From contig NZ_MNPW01000004.1 in NCBI RefSeq assembly GCF_001983175.1, positions 434,001 to 498,000 on the forward strand: DNA of 64,000 nucleotides, given 5' to 3'. This document shows, piece after piece, positions 35,608-46,836 of the stretch. The stretch comes from Pseudomonas cedrina subsp. cedrina (GTDB lineage: Bacteria; Pseudomonadota; Gammaproteobacteria; Pseudomonadales; Pseudomonadaceae). The position numbers and the translations under genes were made by a program. Numbering within the stretch: position 1 is the first letter of the stretch; each line of letters starts with the position of its first letter. Under the pieces are notes generated by a model. It worked only from the letters and a program-made list of their open reading frames with translations. It was not told the DNA's origin and did not search any database.

Positions 35608-37505
35608 GTCGACTCAGCTTTTTGAACGCCCGCCAAGGGCAGGCACAGGACAAAGGCCGTTCCGCCACTGGCCGGGTGTTCCACGACGAGGTTGCCGCCG
35701 GTGGCCGCCGCCAGGCTGGCGGATAGGGTAAGGCCCAGGCCCAGGCCTTGCTCGCCGGGTTTGGTGGTGAAGAACGGTTCGAACAAATGTTTGCGTGCCT
35801 CGGGGTCGATGCCGTGACCATTGTCGCGCACCTGCAGGCGGTATTTACCGTCGGCGCTGCTGCCGTCCAGCCACAGCTCGGGGGCCGGCTGGGCTTGCAT
35901 GGCGTCAAGGGCATTGCCGATCAGGTTGACCAGGATCTGCTCCAGGCGCGTCTGGTCAATCTGCAATTGGGCGTTGGTGAAGCCACGGTGCAGGGTCAGC
36001 GGCAGGCTGTCCAGGCGTGCGCCGAGTACCTGGAACGCGGCGTCCACGGCCTTGGCGAGGCTGGCTTCGCCCTGGTCGTCGCCGCGCCTTGCAAAGGAGC
36101 GCAGGCTGGCGGTGATGCGGCCCATGCGGTCGATCAGTTCGTTGATGGTCTTGAGGTTGGCGCTGGCGGTGTCCAGCGCGCCGCGCTCCAGGAAGCGCAC
36201 GGTATTGCCGGACAAGGTGCGCAGTGCCGCCAGCGGCTGGTTCAGTTCGTGAGCGATGCTGGTGGACATCTGGCCGATGGCCGCCAGCTTGCCGGCCTGC
36301 ACCAGTTCATCCTGGGCGCGGCGCAGGGTTTCTTCGGCCTGGCGCCGCTCGCGGATCTGGCCTTTGAGCCGTTCGTTGCTGGCGCGCAGGTCGGCGGTGC
36401 GTTCGGCGATCCGTCGCTCCAGCTGGCTGTTGGCTTCCTGCAGGGCTTCCCGTGCGGCAAGGCGGGTGGCGATGACCTTGCGCCTTTCGTTCCAGGCAAT
36501 CAGCAAAAACGCCACCAGGCCAAACGCCACCGCCACCAGGATGCCCTGGTTGATGGCGGCGCGGCGCAGGTCGTTGAGCGGGGTGAGCAGGGTGAAATTC
36601 CACGGTGTGTCGTTGAGCGGGCGGGTTTGCGCCAGGTAACTGACGGCGTGCTCGTCATTGACCACTTCGCTATTGGCCGGGAAGGTCAGTTTCTCGGTGC
36701 CTTCGTTGAGGCGTTCGCGGGCCAGGGGCTCCAGCGCGTTCAGCGTCGCCCAGTAATATTGCAGGCTGTGGGCCAGGCGGTCCTTGGTTTCATCGCTCAG
36801 CGGGCGCACGGCCTTGAGGCGGCGGGCCGGGTCGCTGGAGAGGATGATGATGCCGTTCTCGTCGCTGACGAAGGCTTCGAGGCGCGCGCGTTGCCAGCGT
36901 TCTTCCAGAGCTTCGAGGCGCACTTTGACCACGGCGACACCGATGATTTTGCCGTGTTCTTCCAGGCCATGGGCCAGGTAGTAGCCGGGTTCGCCATTGG
37001 TGCTGCCGATGCCGTAGAAACGTCCGGGCTGGCCGCGCACGGCGTTCTGGAAATAGGCGCGAAAGGACAGGTCTTCGCCTTGGTAACTGTCGGCATCGCG
37101 CCAGTTACTGGTGGCGAGTACGCGGCCGGTGGTGTCCATCACGTAGATGGCGCGGCTGCGACTGCGTCGGTTGAGGCCTTCGAGGTAATCGTTGACGGTT
37201 TTGCGGGTTTCCTGGTTGGGGTCGGCCAACAGCGTGGATACGCTGGATTCAAGTTCCAGCAGGCTGGGCAGGTAGGTGTATTTGCTCAGTTCACTTTCGA
37301 CGGTACGGGCGTGCAACTCCAGCTGGCGTTCGCCGGTGTCGCTGAGGGTGCGAATGCCGTAGTACTCGCTGATCCAGAAGCCGATGTAACCCAGGCCGAT
37401 CATCAGGGCGATGATCAACGGTGGCAGGAACAGTTGGCGAATCAGGCGTGGTTTCACGGCAAGTGATGGCGGTGCGGCGCGAAATTGGTTGGGGTCGCAT
37501 TTCAT
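35604..37505 (-). CDS. aauS: Sensor histidine kinase AauS
   Basis: The protein of about 633 residues has a DctB-like layout: membrane helix at about 28-46, a large periplasmic dCache-type sensor, a second helix near 335-352, a coiled coil (QEANSQLERRIAERTADLRA), H-box IAHELNQPLAAL and an ATPase domain with DNGHGI and GEQGLGLGLT. It senses extracellular acidic amino acids in its family. An ATG at 37505 is chosen; a GTG three bases earlier is possible. It is coupled to aauR by a 4-base overlap. Confidence 0.9.
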   Translation of the reverse strand: MKCDPNQFRAAPPSLAVKPRLIRQLFLPPLIIALMIGLGYIGFWISEYYGIRTLSDTGERQLELHARTVESELSKYTYLPSLLELESSVSTLLADPNQETRKTVNDYLEGLNRRSRSRAIYVMDTTGRVLATSNWRDADSYQGEDLSFRAYFQNAVRGQPGRFYGIGSTNGEPGYYLAHGLEEHGKIIGVAVVKVRLEALEERWQRARLEAFVSDENGIIILSSDPARRLKAVRPLSDETKDRLAHSLQYYWATLNALEPLARERLNEGTEKLTFPANSEVVNDEHAVSYLAQTRPLNDTPWNFTLLTPLNDLRRAAINQGILVAVAFGLVAFLLIAWNERRKVIATRLAAREALQEANSQLERRIAERTADLRASNERLKGQIRERRQAEETLRRAQDELVQAGKLAAIGQMSTSIAHELNQPLAALRTLSGNTVRFLERGALDTASANLKTINELIDRMGRITASLRSFARRGDDQGEASLAKAVDAAFQVLGARLDSLPLTLHRGFTNAQLQIDQTRLEQILVNLIGNALDAMQAQPAPELWLDGSSADGKYRLQVRDNGHGIDPEARKHLFEPFFTTKPGEQGLGLGLTLSASLAAATGGNLVVEHPASGGTAFVLCLPLAGVQKAEST

Positions 37506-37550
37506 CACAGATGCCTTGGGTCAACCAGTTGTGCTGATGGTGCTTGTCCA

Positions 37551-37719
37551 GTGGCGAGCGGGGTTATTGTGGCGAGCGGGCTTGCCCCGCGTTGGGCTGC
37601 GTAGCGGCCCCAGTAATGAGGAATGCAGTGTGTCAGGCAATCCTCGGTCGCTGGTTTTGGGGCCGCTGCGCAGCCCAACGCGGGGCAAGCCCGCTCGCCA
37701 CAGCAAGCCCGCTCCCACA
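37551..37719. repeat. REPIN with duplicated outer arm between aauS and aatP
   Basis: GTGGCGAGCGGG occurs at 37551-37562 and again at 37569-37580 with an 18-base period. The second copy is the left arm of a large palindrome (37568-37702) with inner GCCGCTACGCAGCCCAA-type sequence. A further half-arm GCAAGCCCGCTCCCACA follows at 37703-37719. Confidence 0.85.
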
Positions 37720-37755
37720 ATGGATCCGGTTTCTACAGTGGAAGCGCTGTAGTAC

Positions 37756-38490
37756 TTAGTGCTGCAGGATTTTCTCAAGGAAGTGCTGCGCGCGTTCGGA
37801 GCGGGCGCTGATGTCGCCGAAGAACTCTTCTTTCGGGCAGTCTTCGATGATCTTGCCGGCGTCCATGAAGATCACGCGGTCGGCCACTTTGCGGGCGAAG
37901 CCCATTTCGTGGGTCACGCACATCATGGTCATGCCTTCCTGAGCCAGCTGCACCATCACGTCCAGTACTTCGTTGACCATTTCCGGGTCGAGCGCCGAGG
38001 TCGGTTCGTCGAACAGCATGACGATCGGGTCCATGGCCAGGGCGCGGGCGATTGCCACACGCTGTTGCTGGCCGCCGGAGAGCTGGCCCGGGTGCTTGTG
38101 GGCGTGCGCCGACAGGCCCACGCGCTCGAGCAGTTGCAGGCCCTTCTTGGTGGCTTCTTCCTTGCTGCGGCCGAGCACCTTGATCTGCGCGATGGTCAGG
38201 TTTTCGGTGATGGTCAGGTGCGGGAACAGTTCGAAGTGCTGGAACACCATGCCCACGCGTGAACGCAGTTGCGGCAGGTTGGTCTTCGGGTCGGCAATCG
38301 AGGTGCCGTCCACGATAACGTCGCCCTTCTGGAACGGTTCCAGTGCGTTGACGCATTTGATCAGGGTGGATTTGCCCGAGCCGGACGGCCCGCACACCAC
38401 GATCACTTCGCCTTTTTTAACCTCGGTGCTGCAATCGGTCAGCACCTGGAAGTCGCCATACCATTTGTTGATGTTCTTGATAGAGATCAT
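37756..38490 (-). CDS. aatP: Glutamate/aspartate ABC transporter ATP-binding protein AatP
   Basis: The 244-residue ATPase has Walker [11 protein letters not shown]-loop [11 protein letters not shown], the ABC signature [15 protein letters not shown] and Walker [12 protein letters not shown]. It is the GltL-type subunit. Start [16 protein letters not shown] at 38490 overlaps the aatM stop by 4 bases; a longer frame from 39114 is a shadow that enters aatM and is not real. It is the last gene of aatJQMP. Confidence 0.95.
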   Translation of the reverse strand: MISIKNINKWYGDFQVLTDCSTEVKKGEVIVVCGPSGSGKSTLIKCVNALEPFQKGDVIVDGTSIADPKTNLPQLRSRVGMVFQHFELFPHLTITENLTIAQIKVLGRSKEEATKKGLQLLERVGLSAHAHKHPGQLSGGQQQRVAIARALAMDPIVMLFDEPTSALDPEMVNEVLDVMVQLAQEGMTMMCVTHEMGFARKVADRVIFMDAGKIIEDCPKEEFFGDISARSERAQHFLEKILQH

Positions 38491-39158
38491 ACGGCAAACC
38501 TTTTTTGCAGACGCTTGACCAGCAGCGAGGCGGAAAAGCTGATGATGAAGTAGACGACACCGGCGAAGATCAGGAACTCGTTGGAGCGGCCGATGATGTC
38601 GCCGTTGGAACGGGCGGAGTTGAGGAAGTCCACCAGGCCCACGGTGTAAACCAGCGAGGTGTCCTGGAACAGGATGATCGACTGCTGCAGCAGCAACGGC
38701 GTCATCTTGCGGAACGCCTGGGGCAGGATGATCAGGCGCATGGTCTGGCCGTAGGTCATGCCCATGGCCTGTGCCGCCGCCATCTGGCCCTTGGGGATCG
38801 ACTGCACGCCGGCCCGCACGATTTCGCAGAAGTACGCGGCTTCGAACATCATGAAGGCCACGACGCAGGAGGTGAACGCACCGATCGGGGTGTCTTCGCC
38901 TGTGATCCAGCGCAGCACGAACGGTACCGCCAGGTAGAACCAGGTGATCACCAGCAGCAGCGGGATCGAGCGGAAGTAGTTCACGTAGGCGCCGGCCACG
39001 CGCGACAGCAGCTTGTTGGACGACAGGCGCATCAGCGCGAGAATCGTGCCCAGGATGATGCCGCCGACCACGCCCATGACCATCAACTGCAGGGTCATGA
39101 CCATGCCGTTCCACAGGCCGGGGATGGCGGGGATGATGCCGCTGAAATCGAATTCCAT
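38487..39158 (-). CDS. aatM: Glutamate/aspartate ABC transporter permease AatM
   Basis: The 223-residue permease has five to six membrane helices and the EAA loop ([23 protein letters not shown]), as in GltK. Its ATG overlaps the stop of aatQ by one base (TAATG) and its stop overlaps aatP, so all three are coupled. Inner-membrane subunit for acidic amino acid import. Confidence 0.93.
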   Translation of the reverse strand: MEFDFSGIIPAIPGLWNGMVMTLQLMVMGVVGGIILGTILALMRLSSNKLLSRVAGAYVNYFRSIPLLLVITWFYLAVPFVLRWITGEDTPIGAFTSCVVAFMMFEAAYFCEIVRAGVQSIPKGQMAAAQAMGMTYGQTMRLIILPQAFRKMTPLLLQQSIILFQDTSLVYTVGLVDFLNSARSNGDIIGRSNEFLIFAGVVYFIISFSASLLVKRLQKRFAV

Positions 39159-39904
39159 TATTTACCCCCCAGGGAGATCAGGCCGGGCACCGCGACTTTC
39201 TTCTCGACCATGCGCATCAGCAGCATCAGGCTCATGTTCAGGGTGAAGTAGATCAGCGTGGCCAGGGTGAAGGCCTCGAACAGGTTGGCCGAGAACTCGG
39301 CGGTCTGCTTGGTTTGCGCCAGCAGTTCCATCAGGCCGATCAGGGACGCCACGGAGGAGTTCTTGAAGACGTTGAGGAATTCCGAGGTGAGCGGCGGAAT
39401 GATGATCCGGTAGGCCTGGGGCAGCAGCACGTTCCAGTAGATCTGCGGCAGCTTGAAGCCCATGGCGCGCGCGGCGGCTTCCTGGCCGGTTGGCAGCGCC
39501 TGGATGCCGGTGCGCACCTGTTCGCAGACGCGGGCGGCGGTGAACAGGCCCAGGCACACGACAACGCTCAGGTAGGCGGACGTCGTCGGGTTCAGGTCCT
39601 GTTTGTACCAGTCTTGCAGGCCTTGGGGCAGCAGGTCGGGTATCAGGAAGTACCAGATGAACAGCTGAACCAGCAGCGGCACATTGCGAAACAGTTCGAC
39701 GTAGCAGGTCGCGATGCCCGCCACGAGGCGGTTCGGCACCGTGCGCATGACGCCCAGGACGGACCCCAGCAGCAAGGCGATGATCCACGCCACGACAGCG
39801 ATGGCGATAGTCCAGCCCAAACCGGCGATGTACCAGTCGAGATACGTCTCGCTGCCAACGCCGGTGGACTTGAAGAATACGCCCCAGTCCCAGTTGTAAT
39901 TCAT
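39158..39904 (-). CDS. aatQ: Glutamate/aspartate ABC transporter permease AatQ
   Basis: The 248-residue permease matches GltJ: several helices and the EAA loop ([23 protein letters not shown]). Start at 39904 (MNYNWDWG) has a GGGGGAG Shine-Dalgarno; an upstream start in frame would lie in the leader. It follows aatJ by 193 bases, a gap that holds a strong hairpin. Confidence 0.93.
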   Translation of the reverse strand: MNYNWDWGVFFKSTGVGSETYLDWYIAGLGWTIAIAVVAWIIALLLGSVLGVMRTVPNRLVAGIATCYVELFRNVPLLVQLFIWYFLIPDLLPQGLQDWYKQDLNPTTSAYLSVVVCLGLFTAARVCEQVRTGIQALPTGQEAAARAMGFKLPQIYWNVLLPQAYRIIIPPLTSEFLNVFKNSSVASLIGLMELLAQTKQTAEFSANLFEAFTLATLIYFTLNMSLMLLMRMVEKKVAVPGLISLGGK

Positions 39905-40050
39905 TAGGGTCTCCCCCGAAATCGATCGATGTACAAGCACCCGCTTGGGGAAAGTCCATTCCCGCCCGGCGATGAACGCCAGGCACACGCGATCGGCTCG
40001 AAAACCGCCAGGTCGAGTGTTCCAAAATAAAACCAGCAGGTAGTAACAGA

Positions 40051-40080
40051 CGCCTGAGGGAGGTTTGGCTCCCTCAGGCG
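40051..40080. repeat. 12-bp stem-loop between aatJ and aatQ
   Basis: CGCCTGAGGGAG and its exact complement enclose a 6-nt loop. No T-tract follows in the direction of transcription, so it may protect the aatJ message from decay or cause partial termination, giving more binding protein than permease. Confidence 0.65.
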
Positions 40081-40097
40081 ATAAGCTTAGTCAGGTA

Positions 40098-41024
40098 TCA
40101 GATTTTTACGTCAGGCGCTGGTTTGTCGCTTGGGTTGGCGATCAGCTCCTTCACCTTTTCACTCATCGGGAAGTTCAGGTTCAGGCCTTTTGGCGGGATC
40201 GGGCTTTCGAACCATTTGGCGTAGATCTTGTTGATCTCGCCGGACTTGTACAGACCGACGATGGCGTTATCCACGGCTTTCTTGAAGTCCGGATCGCCTT
40301 TGCGAACCATGCAGGCATAGGCTTCGAAGGACTGCGGCGTACCGGTGATGACCCAATCGTCCGGCTTCTTGGCCTTGGCTTCTTCACCGGCGAGCAGGGC
40401 GTCATCCATCATGAAGGCAACCGCGCGGCCGCTTTCGAGCATCTGGAAGGATTCGCCGTGGTCTTTGGCGGAGATGACGTTCATGCCCATCTGCTTGTCG
40501 GCGTTCATCGCCTTGATGATGCGCTCGGACGTGGTGCCGGCGGTGGTCACGACGTTCTTGCCTTTGAGGTCGGCGAAGTCGGCGTAGGACGGCTTGCCTT
40601 CCTTGTCTTTCTTGACCAGCAGGCGAGTGCCGATTTCGAAGATGTTGGTGGTGAAGTCGACTTGCTGGGCGCGTTCGGCATTGTTGGTGGTGGAGCCGCA
40701 CTCGAGGTCCGCGGTGCCGTTCTGGATCAGCGGAATACGGGTTTGCGAGGTGACCAGGTTGTACTTGGTCTTCAGGTCGGGTTTGTTCAGGTCTTTTTTC
40801 AGGGCTTCAACGATAGCCAGCTGAATGTCATGGGAGTAGCCCACGGGTTTGCCCGAACCGTCCGCGATGTAGGAAAACGGGATGGAGCTGTCGCGGTGAG
40901 CGAGAGTGATGGTGCCGGAGTCGTTGATCTTCTTCAGGGTGCCGGTGAGTTCAGCGGCGAACACTGGAGTGGTGATCAGAGCGGCAGCGATAGCTGCGCC
41001 CAGAATATGGGGAACGATGCGCAT
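40098..41024 (-). CDS. aatJ: Glutamate/aspartate periplasmic binding protein AatJ
   Basis: The 308-residue binding protein starts at 41024 with a signal peptide (MRIVPHILGAAIAAALITT, cleaved near FAA) and has the GltI-type ligand domain (TLAHRDSSIPFSY, GYSHDIQLAIVEAL, QTRIPLIQNGTADLECG). It delivers glutamate and aspartate to AatQMP. A GAGGAAG Shine-Dalgarno fits 41024; the frame extends upstream to 41153 but without a signal peptide start. A sigma-54 promoter is found about 115 bases upstream. Confidence 0.94.
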   Translation of the reverse strand: MRIVPHILGAAIAAALITTPVFAAELTGTLKKINDSGTITLAHRDSSIPFSYIADGSGKPVGYSHDIQLAIVEALKKDLNKPDLKTKYNLVTSQTRIPLIQNGTADLECGSTTNNAERAQQVDFTTNIFEIGTRLLVKKDKEGKPSYADFADLKGKNVVTTAGTTSERIIKAMNADKQMGMNVISAKDHGESFQMLESGRAVAFMMDDALLAGEEAKAKKPDDWVITGTPQSFEAYACMVRKGDPDFKKAVDNAIVGLYKSGEINKIYAKWFESPIPPKGLNLNFPMSEKVKELIANPSDKPAPDVKI

Positions 41025-41136
41025 CAATACTTCCTCGACATTTGTTTTTTTTATGAAGCCAGCTAAACGGCTCTCTTGTACAGCGAATGCCCGTGACGGC
41101 TCCTGAGGCGTCCCAGGCAATCGTCCAAGAGTGTAG

Positions 41137-41152
41137 AGCATGAGTCGTGCCA
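41137..41152 (-). promoter_or_regulatory. Sigma-54 promoter of aatJQMP
   Basis: On the minus strand the bases read TGGCAC-N5-ATGCT, a perfect -24 box and a one-mismatch -12 box. It lies 113 bases before the aatJ start. AauR, encoded 5.5 kb away, is a sigma-54 activator known to drive aat transport genes in Pseudomonas. Confidence 0.75.
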
Positions 41153-41278
41153 TACCAGCAGTAAAAGATTAACTGCATGATTTAGTTGGGGATTAAGTTT
41201 ATATGACGAGTTATTTTTAAGCCTTGGGTCCGGCAAACCGAATAGGTTGTCGTGTGGCGTTCGGAAAACCGAATGGGC

Positions 41279-41378
41279 CTGTAGGAGCGAGCTTGCTCGC
41301 GAAAAACGCAAAACGCCGCGTTCATGCTGAATAAACGCGGCGTTCTCAGGTTTTTCGCGAGCAAGCTCGCTCCTACAG
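41279..41378. repeat. 100-bp two-part cruciform REPIN
   Basis: The 28-base arms 41279-41306 and 41351-41378 are exact complements (CTGTAGGAGCGAGCTTGCTC at the left end). A second dyad AACGCCGCGTT / AACGCGGCGTT (41312-41344) is inside. It is the most perfect palindrome in the window and lies between aatJ and glpD. Confidence 0.9.
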
Positions 41379-41391
41379 GATTACGGGTGTG

Positions 41392-42930
41392 TCAGGCAGC
41401 CTGGGTCTTGCTGCGGTTCTGCTCGACCTTGGACAGGTAACGTTGCACGCTTTCCTGCTCCTGCGCGGTGGTGAACAGGCCGAGCTTGGTGCGGCGCCAC
41501 AGCACGTCCTGAGCTTGGGTCGCCCACTCTTCGGCGCACAGGTAGTCGACTTCGCGGGTGTACAGGCCACCACCCAGGTGCTCGCCCAGGTCGGCCAGGG
41601 ATTGCACGCCTTCCAGCAGGCGCCAGGTGCGGCTGCCGTAGGTGGTGGACCAACGGCGGGCGATCTCGCTCGGCACCCAGTCGAATTTGCTGCGAATGGC
41701 TTCGGCCAGGGCTTCTGGCGTCGTCATGTCTTCGCCGCCCGGCAGGCTGGCCTTGGCGGTCCAGCTCGGGCGCATCTGGGTGAAGTACGGCGCCAGTTGC
41801 GCCATGGCCGATTCGGCAAGCTTGCGGTACGTGGTCAACTTGCCGCCGAACACCGACAGGATCGGCGCCTCGCCCGTGCCGCCCGACAAGGCCAGGGTGT
41901 AGTCGCGGGTAATGGCCGACGGGTTGTCCGACTCGTCATTGCACAACGGGCGCACACCGGAGTAGGTGTGGACGATGTCGTCGCGACTCACTTGTTTCTT
42001 GAAATGCGCATTGACCACTTTGAGCATGTAGTCGGTTTCGCCTTCGGTGATCGCAACTGCAGCCGGGTCGCCGGTGTACTCGCGGTCGGTGGTGCCGATG
42101 ATGGTCAAGTGGTTCAGGTACGGAATGGTGAAAACGATGCGCTGGTCTTCGTTCTGCAGGATGTGCGCATGCGCACCTTCGTAAAGTTTGGGCACGATCA
42201 GGTGGCTGCCCTGGATCAGGCGGATGCCGTAGGGCGAGTCCAGCTTCAGGTCGTCCTTGATGAATTTGGCGACCCACGGGCCTGCGGCGTTTACCAGCGC
42301 ACGGGCACGGATCGAGAACAGGCTGCCATCGGCGCGTTCCATGTTCATTTCCCACAGGCCTTTGCTGCGGTGGGCACTGACGCAACGGGTCTGGGTGTGG
42401 ATGTGTGCGCCTTTTTCGCGGGCGGCCATGGCGTTCAATACGACGAGGCGGGCGTCATCGACCCAGCAATCGGAATATTCGAAGCCTTTGGTGATTTCGC
42501 TTTTCAACGGGCTGTCCGGGCCGAACTTGAGGCTTTTCGAACCGGCCAGCTTTTCGCGCTTGCCCAGGTTGTCATACAGGAACAGGCCGGCGCGGATCAT
42601 CCAGGCCGGACGCAGGTGCGGGCGGTGCGGCAGGACGAAGCGCATCTGCTTGACGATATGCGGCGCCTTGGCCAGCAACACTTCACGTTCAGCCAGCGCT
42701 TCACGCACCAGGCGGAATTCGTAGTGTTCAAGGTAGCGCAGGCCGCCGTGAATCAGTTTGCTACTGGCGGAAGACGTGTGGCTGGCCAGGTCGTCCTTTT
42801 CGCAAAGGAATACCGACAAACCGCGCCCGGCTGCGTCTGCTGCAATGCCGACGCCGTTGATCCCGCCGCCGATTACGGCAACGTCATAGACTTCGGCAAG
42901 CGGTGGAGCAGGCAAGGTAGAAGGGTTCAT
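41392..42930 (-). CDS. glpD: Aerobic glycerol-3-phosphate dehydrogenase GlpD
   Basis: The 512-residue FAD enzyme has the N-terminal dinucleotide-binding motif VIGGGINGVGIAADAAGRG and the family segments GLRYLEHYEFRLVREALAERE and TIIGTTDREYTGDP. It oxidises glycerol-3-phosphate to dihydroxyacetone phosphate at the membrane, feeding quinones. It is downstream of glpR and separated from it by a REP pair and a dyad operator candidate. Confidence 0.95.
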   Translation of the reverse strand: MNPSTLPAPPLAEVYDVAVIGGGINGVGIAADAAGRGLSVFLCEKDDLASHTSSASSKLIHGGLRYLEHYEFRLVREALAEREVLLAKAPHIVKQMRFVLPHRPHLRPAWMIRAGLFLYDNLGKREKLAGSKSLKFGPDSPLKSEITKGFEYSDCWVDDARLVVLNAMAAREKGAHIHTQTRCVSAHRSKGLWEMNMERADGSLFSIRARALVNAAGPWVAKFIKDDLKLDSPYGIRLIQGSHLIVPKLYEGAHAHILQNEDQRIVFTIPYLNHLTIIGTTDREYTGDPAAVAITEGETDYMLKVVNAHFKKQVSRDDIVHTYSGVRPLCNDESDNPSAITRDYTLALSGGTGEAPILSVFGGKLTTYRKLAESAMAQLAPYFTQMRPSWTAKASLPGGEDMTTPEALAEAIRSKFDWVPSEIARRWSTTYGSRTWRLLEGVQSLADLGEHLGGGLYTREVDYLCAEEWATQAQDVLWRRTKLGLFTTAQEQESVQRYLSKVEQNRSKTQAA

Positions 42931-42947
42931 CGGCTGGCCTCTCGATC

Positions 42948-42989
42948 TTTTCGTATTGGAATTCGAACATTAATGTTCATTTGCGAAAA
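42948..42989. promoter_or_regulatory. Operator candidate upstream of glpD
   Basis: TTTTCG (42948-42953) and CGAAAA (42984-42989) bracket a perfect 14-bp palindrome GAACATTAATGTTC (42965-42978). The position 18-60 bases before the glpD start suggests binding of GlpR, encoded next door. Confidence 0.45.
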
Positions 42990-43119
42990 TGGTAGCTGAT
43001 AAACGCGGGCACAGCCAGTCGAGTTCGATTGAAAAAACTCATCGAAGGAGGGGGAAAGGAAAATTTGTGAACGTGAGCCTGGGCCAGGCTCGAGAGAATG
43101 AGTGCTGGATGGATCGCCT

Positions 43120-43199
43120 TCGCGGGCAAGCCCGCTCCCACAGGTGGCCGCATTCCCATGCCGGAACTCGATCAAATGTGGGAGCGGGCTTGCCCGCGA
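43120..43199. repeat. REP pair in outward topology
   Basis: TCGCGGGCAAGCCCGCTCCC (from 43120) and its exact 23-base complement (43177-43199) have the TGTGGG ends facing each other with a 34-nt spacer. In the other elements of this window the TGTGGG ends are outside. Confidence 0.85.
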
Positions 43200-43216
43200 T
43201 GGCGGCGGTGCAGACG

Positions 43217-43972
43217 CTAGACGACCTCCAGCCTCACCTTATGCTCACTCAACAACTGCACCAACGCCGGCACCGGCTGCTGATCGGTCACCAGGCAGTC
43301 CACCAGGCTGATCGGCCCGAGGCGGATCATGGCATTGCGCCCGAATTTGCTGGAGTCCGCGGCCAGGATCACCTTGCGCGCATTGGCGATGATCGCCTGG
43401 GAAACCCGCACTTCCTGGTAATCAAAGTCCAGCAGGCTGCCGTCTTCGTCGATCCCGCTGATACCCACCAGGGCAAAATCGACCTTGAACTGGTTGATGA
43501 AGTCGACACTCGCCTGGCCCACCACACCGCCGTCGCGTCGCACATTACCGCCTGTGAGCAGCACGTCGAAGTCGTCCTTGGCGCTGAGCATGGTAGCCAC
43601 GTTGAGGTTGTTGGTGATGATTTTCAGGTGGTTGTGATTGAGCAACGCACGCGCGATGGATTCGGTGGTGGTGCCGATATTGATGAACAGCGAGGCGTGA
43701 TCGGGGATCTGCGCGGCGATGGCTTCGCCGATGCGCTGTTTTTCGTCGCGCATCTGGTCGGCACGCATGGCGTACGCGGTGTTTTCGACACTGGAGTCAT
43801 AGGCCGCGCCGCCGTGGTAGCGGCGCAGCAGATTGGCGTCCGCCAACTGGTTGATATCGCGGCGGATGGTTTGCGGGGTGACAACGAACAGCTGCGCCAT
43901 TTCCTCGATACTGACATAGCCGCGTTCGCGGACCAGCTCGAGGATTTGTTGTTGGCGGGGAGGCAGATTCAT
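43217..43972 (-). CDS. glpR: DeoR-family glycerol-3-phosphate repressor GlpR
   Basis: The 251-residue protein has an N-terminal DeoR HTH ([44 protein letters not shown]) and a C-terminal DeoRC sugar-phosphate domain ([27 protein letters not shown]). It represses the glp genes until glycerol-3-phosphate binds. It sits between glpD and glpK on the same strand, as in other pseudomonads. Confidence 0.94.
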   Translation of the reverse strand: MNLPPRQQQILELVRERGYVSIEEMAQLFVVTPQTIRRDINQLADANLLRRYHGGAAYDSSVENTAYAMRADQMRDEKQRIGEAIAAQIPDHASLFINIGTTTESIARALLNHNHLKIITNNLNVATMLSAKDDFDVLLTGGNVRRDGGVVGQASVDFINQFKVDFALVGISGIDEDGSLLDFDYQEVRVSQAIIANARKVILAADSSKFGRNAMIRLGPISLVDCLVTDQQPVPALVQLLSEHKVRLEVV

Positions 43973-44068
43973 GGGGCGTCCTTTGGGCTGCCATACAAAA
44001 GTGGCCCATGATGACGCAGGAATCCGCTCCCTGCCAGTTACAACCCCATATGGGTTGTGACGCCTGGC

Positions 44069-45610
<1,542 letters not shown>

Positions 45611-45651
45611 TCAGCCTGGGCCGCGAAGGGCAGGGGACCAGGCTGGCGTTT

Positions 45652-46509
45652 TCAGGAAATACGCGTCTTGCCGTTGACAGCCGTGTCAGGTGTTTCTTCA
45701 GCTATAGCAGGTGCGGCGCTCGGCAGGTGGCGGGCAATCAACCCACGATAGGCCGCAGCACCCAGGCATGCGCCGACGATCGGCGCGAAAATCGGTACCA
45801 GGAAGTAGGGAATATCGCGGCCACCGGTAAAGGCCATTTCACCCCAACCCGCGAAAAAGGTCATCAGCTTGGGGCCGAAATCCCGCGCCGGGTTCATCGC
45901 AAAGCCGGTCAGCGGGCCCATGGCGCTGCCGATCACCGCGATCAGCAGGCCGATCAGCAGCGGGGCCAGCGGGCCGCGTGGCAGGCCGTTGTTGTCATCG
46001 GTGAGGGCCATGATCACACCCATCAGGATCGCGGTGATGACCATTTCCACCAGGAACGCCTGGGCAGTGCTCAGCAGCGCATGGGGGTAGGTGGAGAACA
46101 CCGACGCCAGCTCCAGGCTTGCCTGGGAGCCGCGCACCATATGGTGGGTTTGTTCGTAATCGAAAAAAAGATTGCTGTAGAGCGTGTAGACCAGCGCGGC
46201 CGAGCAGAAGGCGCCGGCGATCTGGGCGAGGATATAGAAGGGTAGTTTGCGTTTGTCGAAGTCGGCGAAAAGACACAGGGCGATGCTGACGGCCGGGTTG
46301 AGGTGAGCCCCGGAAATGCCGGCGCTCAGGTAGATCGCCATGCTGACGCCGACGCCCCAGATGATACTGATTTCCCACAAGCCAAAGCTGGCACCCGCGA
46401 CCTTGAGCGCAGCAACGCATCCCGTACCGAAGAAGATCAATAGCGCAGTCCCCAGAAACTCGGCCATGCATTGGCTCGAAAGTGAAGGCTGTTGAAGAGC
46501 AGTTGTCAT
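45652..46509 (-). CDS. glpF: Glycerol uptake facilitator GlpF (aquaglyceroporin)
   Basis: The 285-residue membrane protein has both NPA pore motifs, GAHLNPAVSIAL and GFAMNPARDFGPK; the Arg after the second NPA and the acidic residue D are those of aquaglyceroporins. Start at 46509 (MTTALQQPS) has a GAGG Shine-Dalgarno; a longer frame from 46551 lies in the leader. First gene of the glycerol group. Confidence 0.93.
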   Translation of the reverse strand: MTTALQQPSLSSQCMAEFLGTALLIFFGTGCVAALKVAGASFGLWEISIIWGVGVSMAIYLSAGISGAHLNPAVSIALCLFADFDKRKLPFYILAQIAGAFCSAALVYTLYSNLFFDYEQTHHMVRGSQASLELASVFSTYPHALLSTAQAFLVEMVITAILMGVIMALTDDNNGLPRGPLAPLLIGLLIAVIGSAMGPLTGFAMNPARDFGPKLMTFFAGWGEMAFTGGRDIPYFLVPIFAPIVGACLGAAAYRGLIARHLPSAAPAIAEETPDTAVNGKTRIS

Positions 46510-46617
46510 GGAAAACCTCAGTTGTTGTTCTTGTCTGGCGCACGGCCTCAACGGGCTGTTGCGCGATTTTCACCGTGGCGAGGATCCCCATCCCGGACGC
46601 GGCTTACTGCTGGAGCG

Positions 46618-46651
46618 CTGTAGGTCTATTCCTACAGTATTCGGAAACGAA
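46618..46651. promoter_or_regulatory. Two dyads upstream of glpF (possible GlpR site)
   Basis: CTGTAGG-TCTATT-CCTACAG (46618-46637) and TTCG-GAAA-CGAA (46640-46651) lie about 110-140 bases before the glpF start. The second shares the TTCG/CGAA half-sites with the region before glpD. Confidence 0.4.
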
Positions 46652-46836
46652 AAAATATAGACAAGAATGACGGCTGTCAAAGGTCGAAAGTGAACTGCCA
46701 GTCACTTTCAAACTATTGGTCTCGTGAATGATCACATTTGTCATGCTGCGCGTGCACCTTGAAAGTGGGCGAACTAGAGCGTTTTACGCGGGCTTGGCCT
46801 AGAATCGGCCATCTGTTTGCCACGCCCGGAGACGTC

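Noticed and set aside
37756..39114. 452-codon fused frame over aatP and part of aatM
   Set aside because: The N-terminal part is out of frame with aatM; aatP has its own start at 38490 with a 4-base overlap.
41389..42999. 536-codon ORF on the plus strand
   Set aside because: Antisense to glpD with no motifs.
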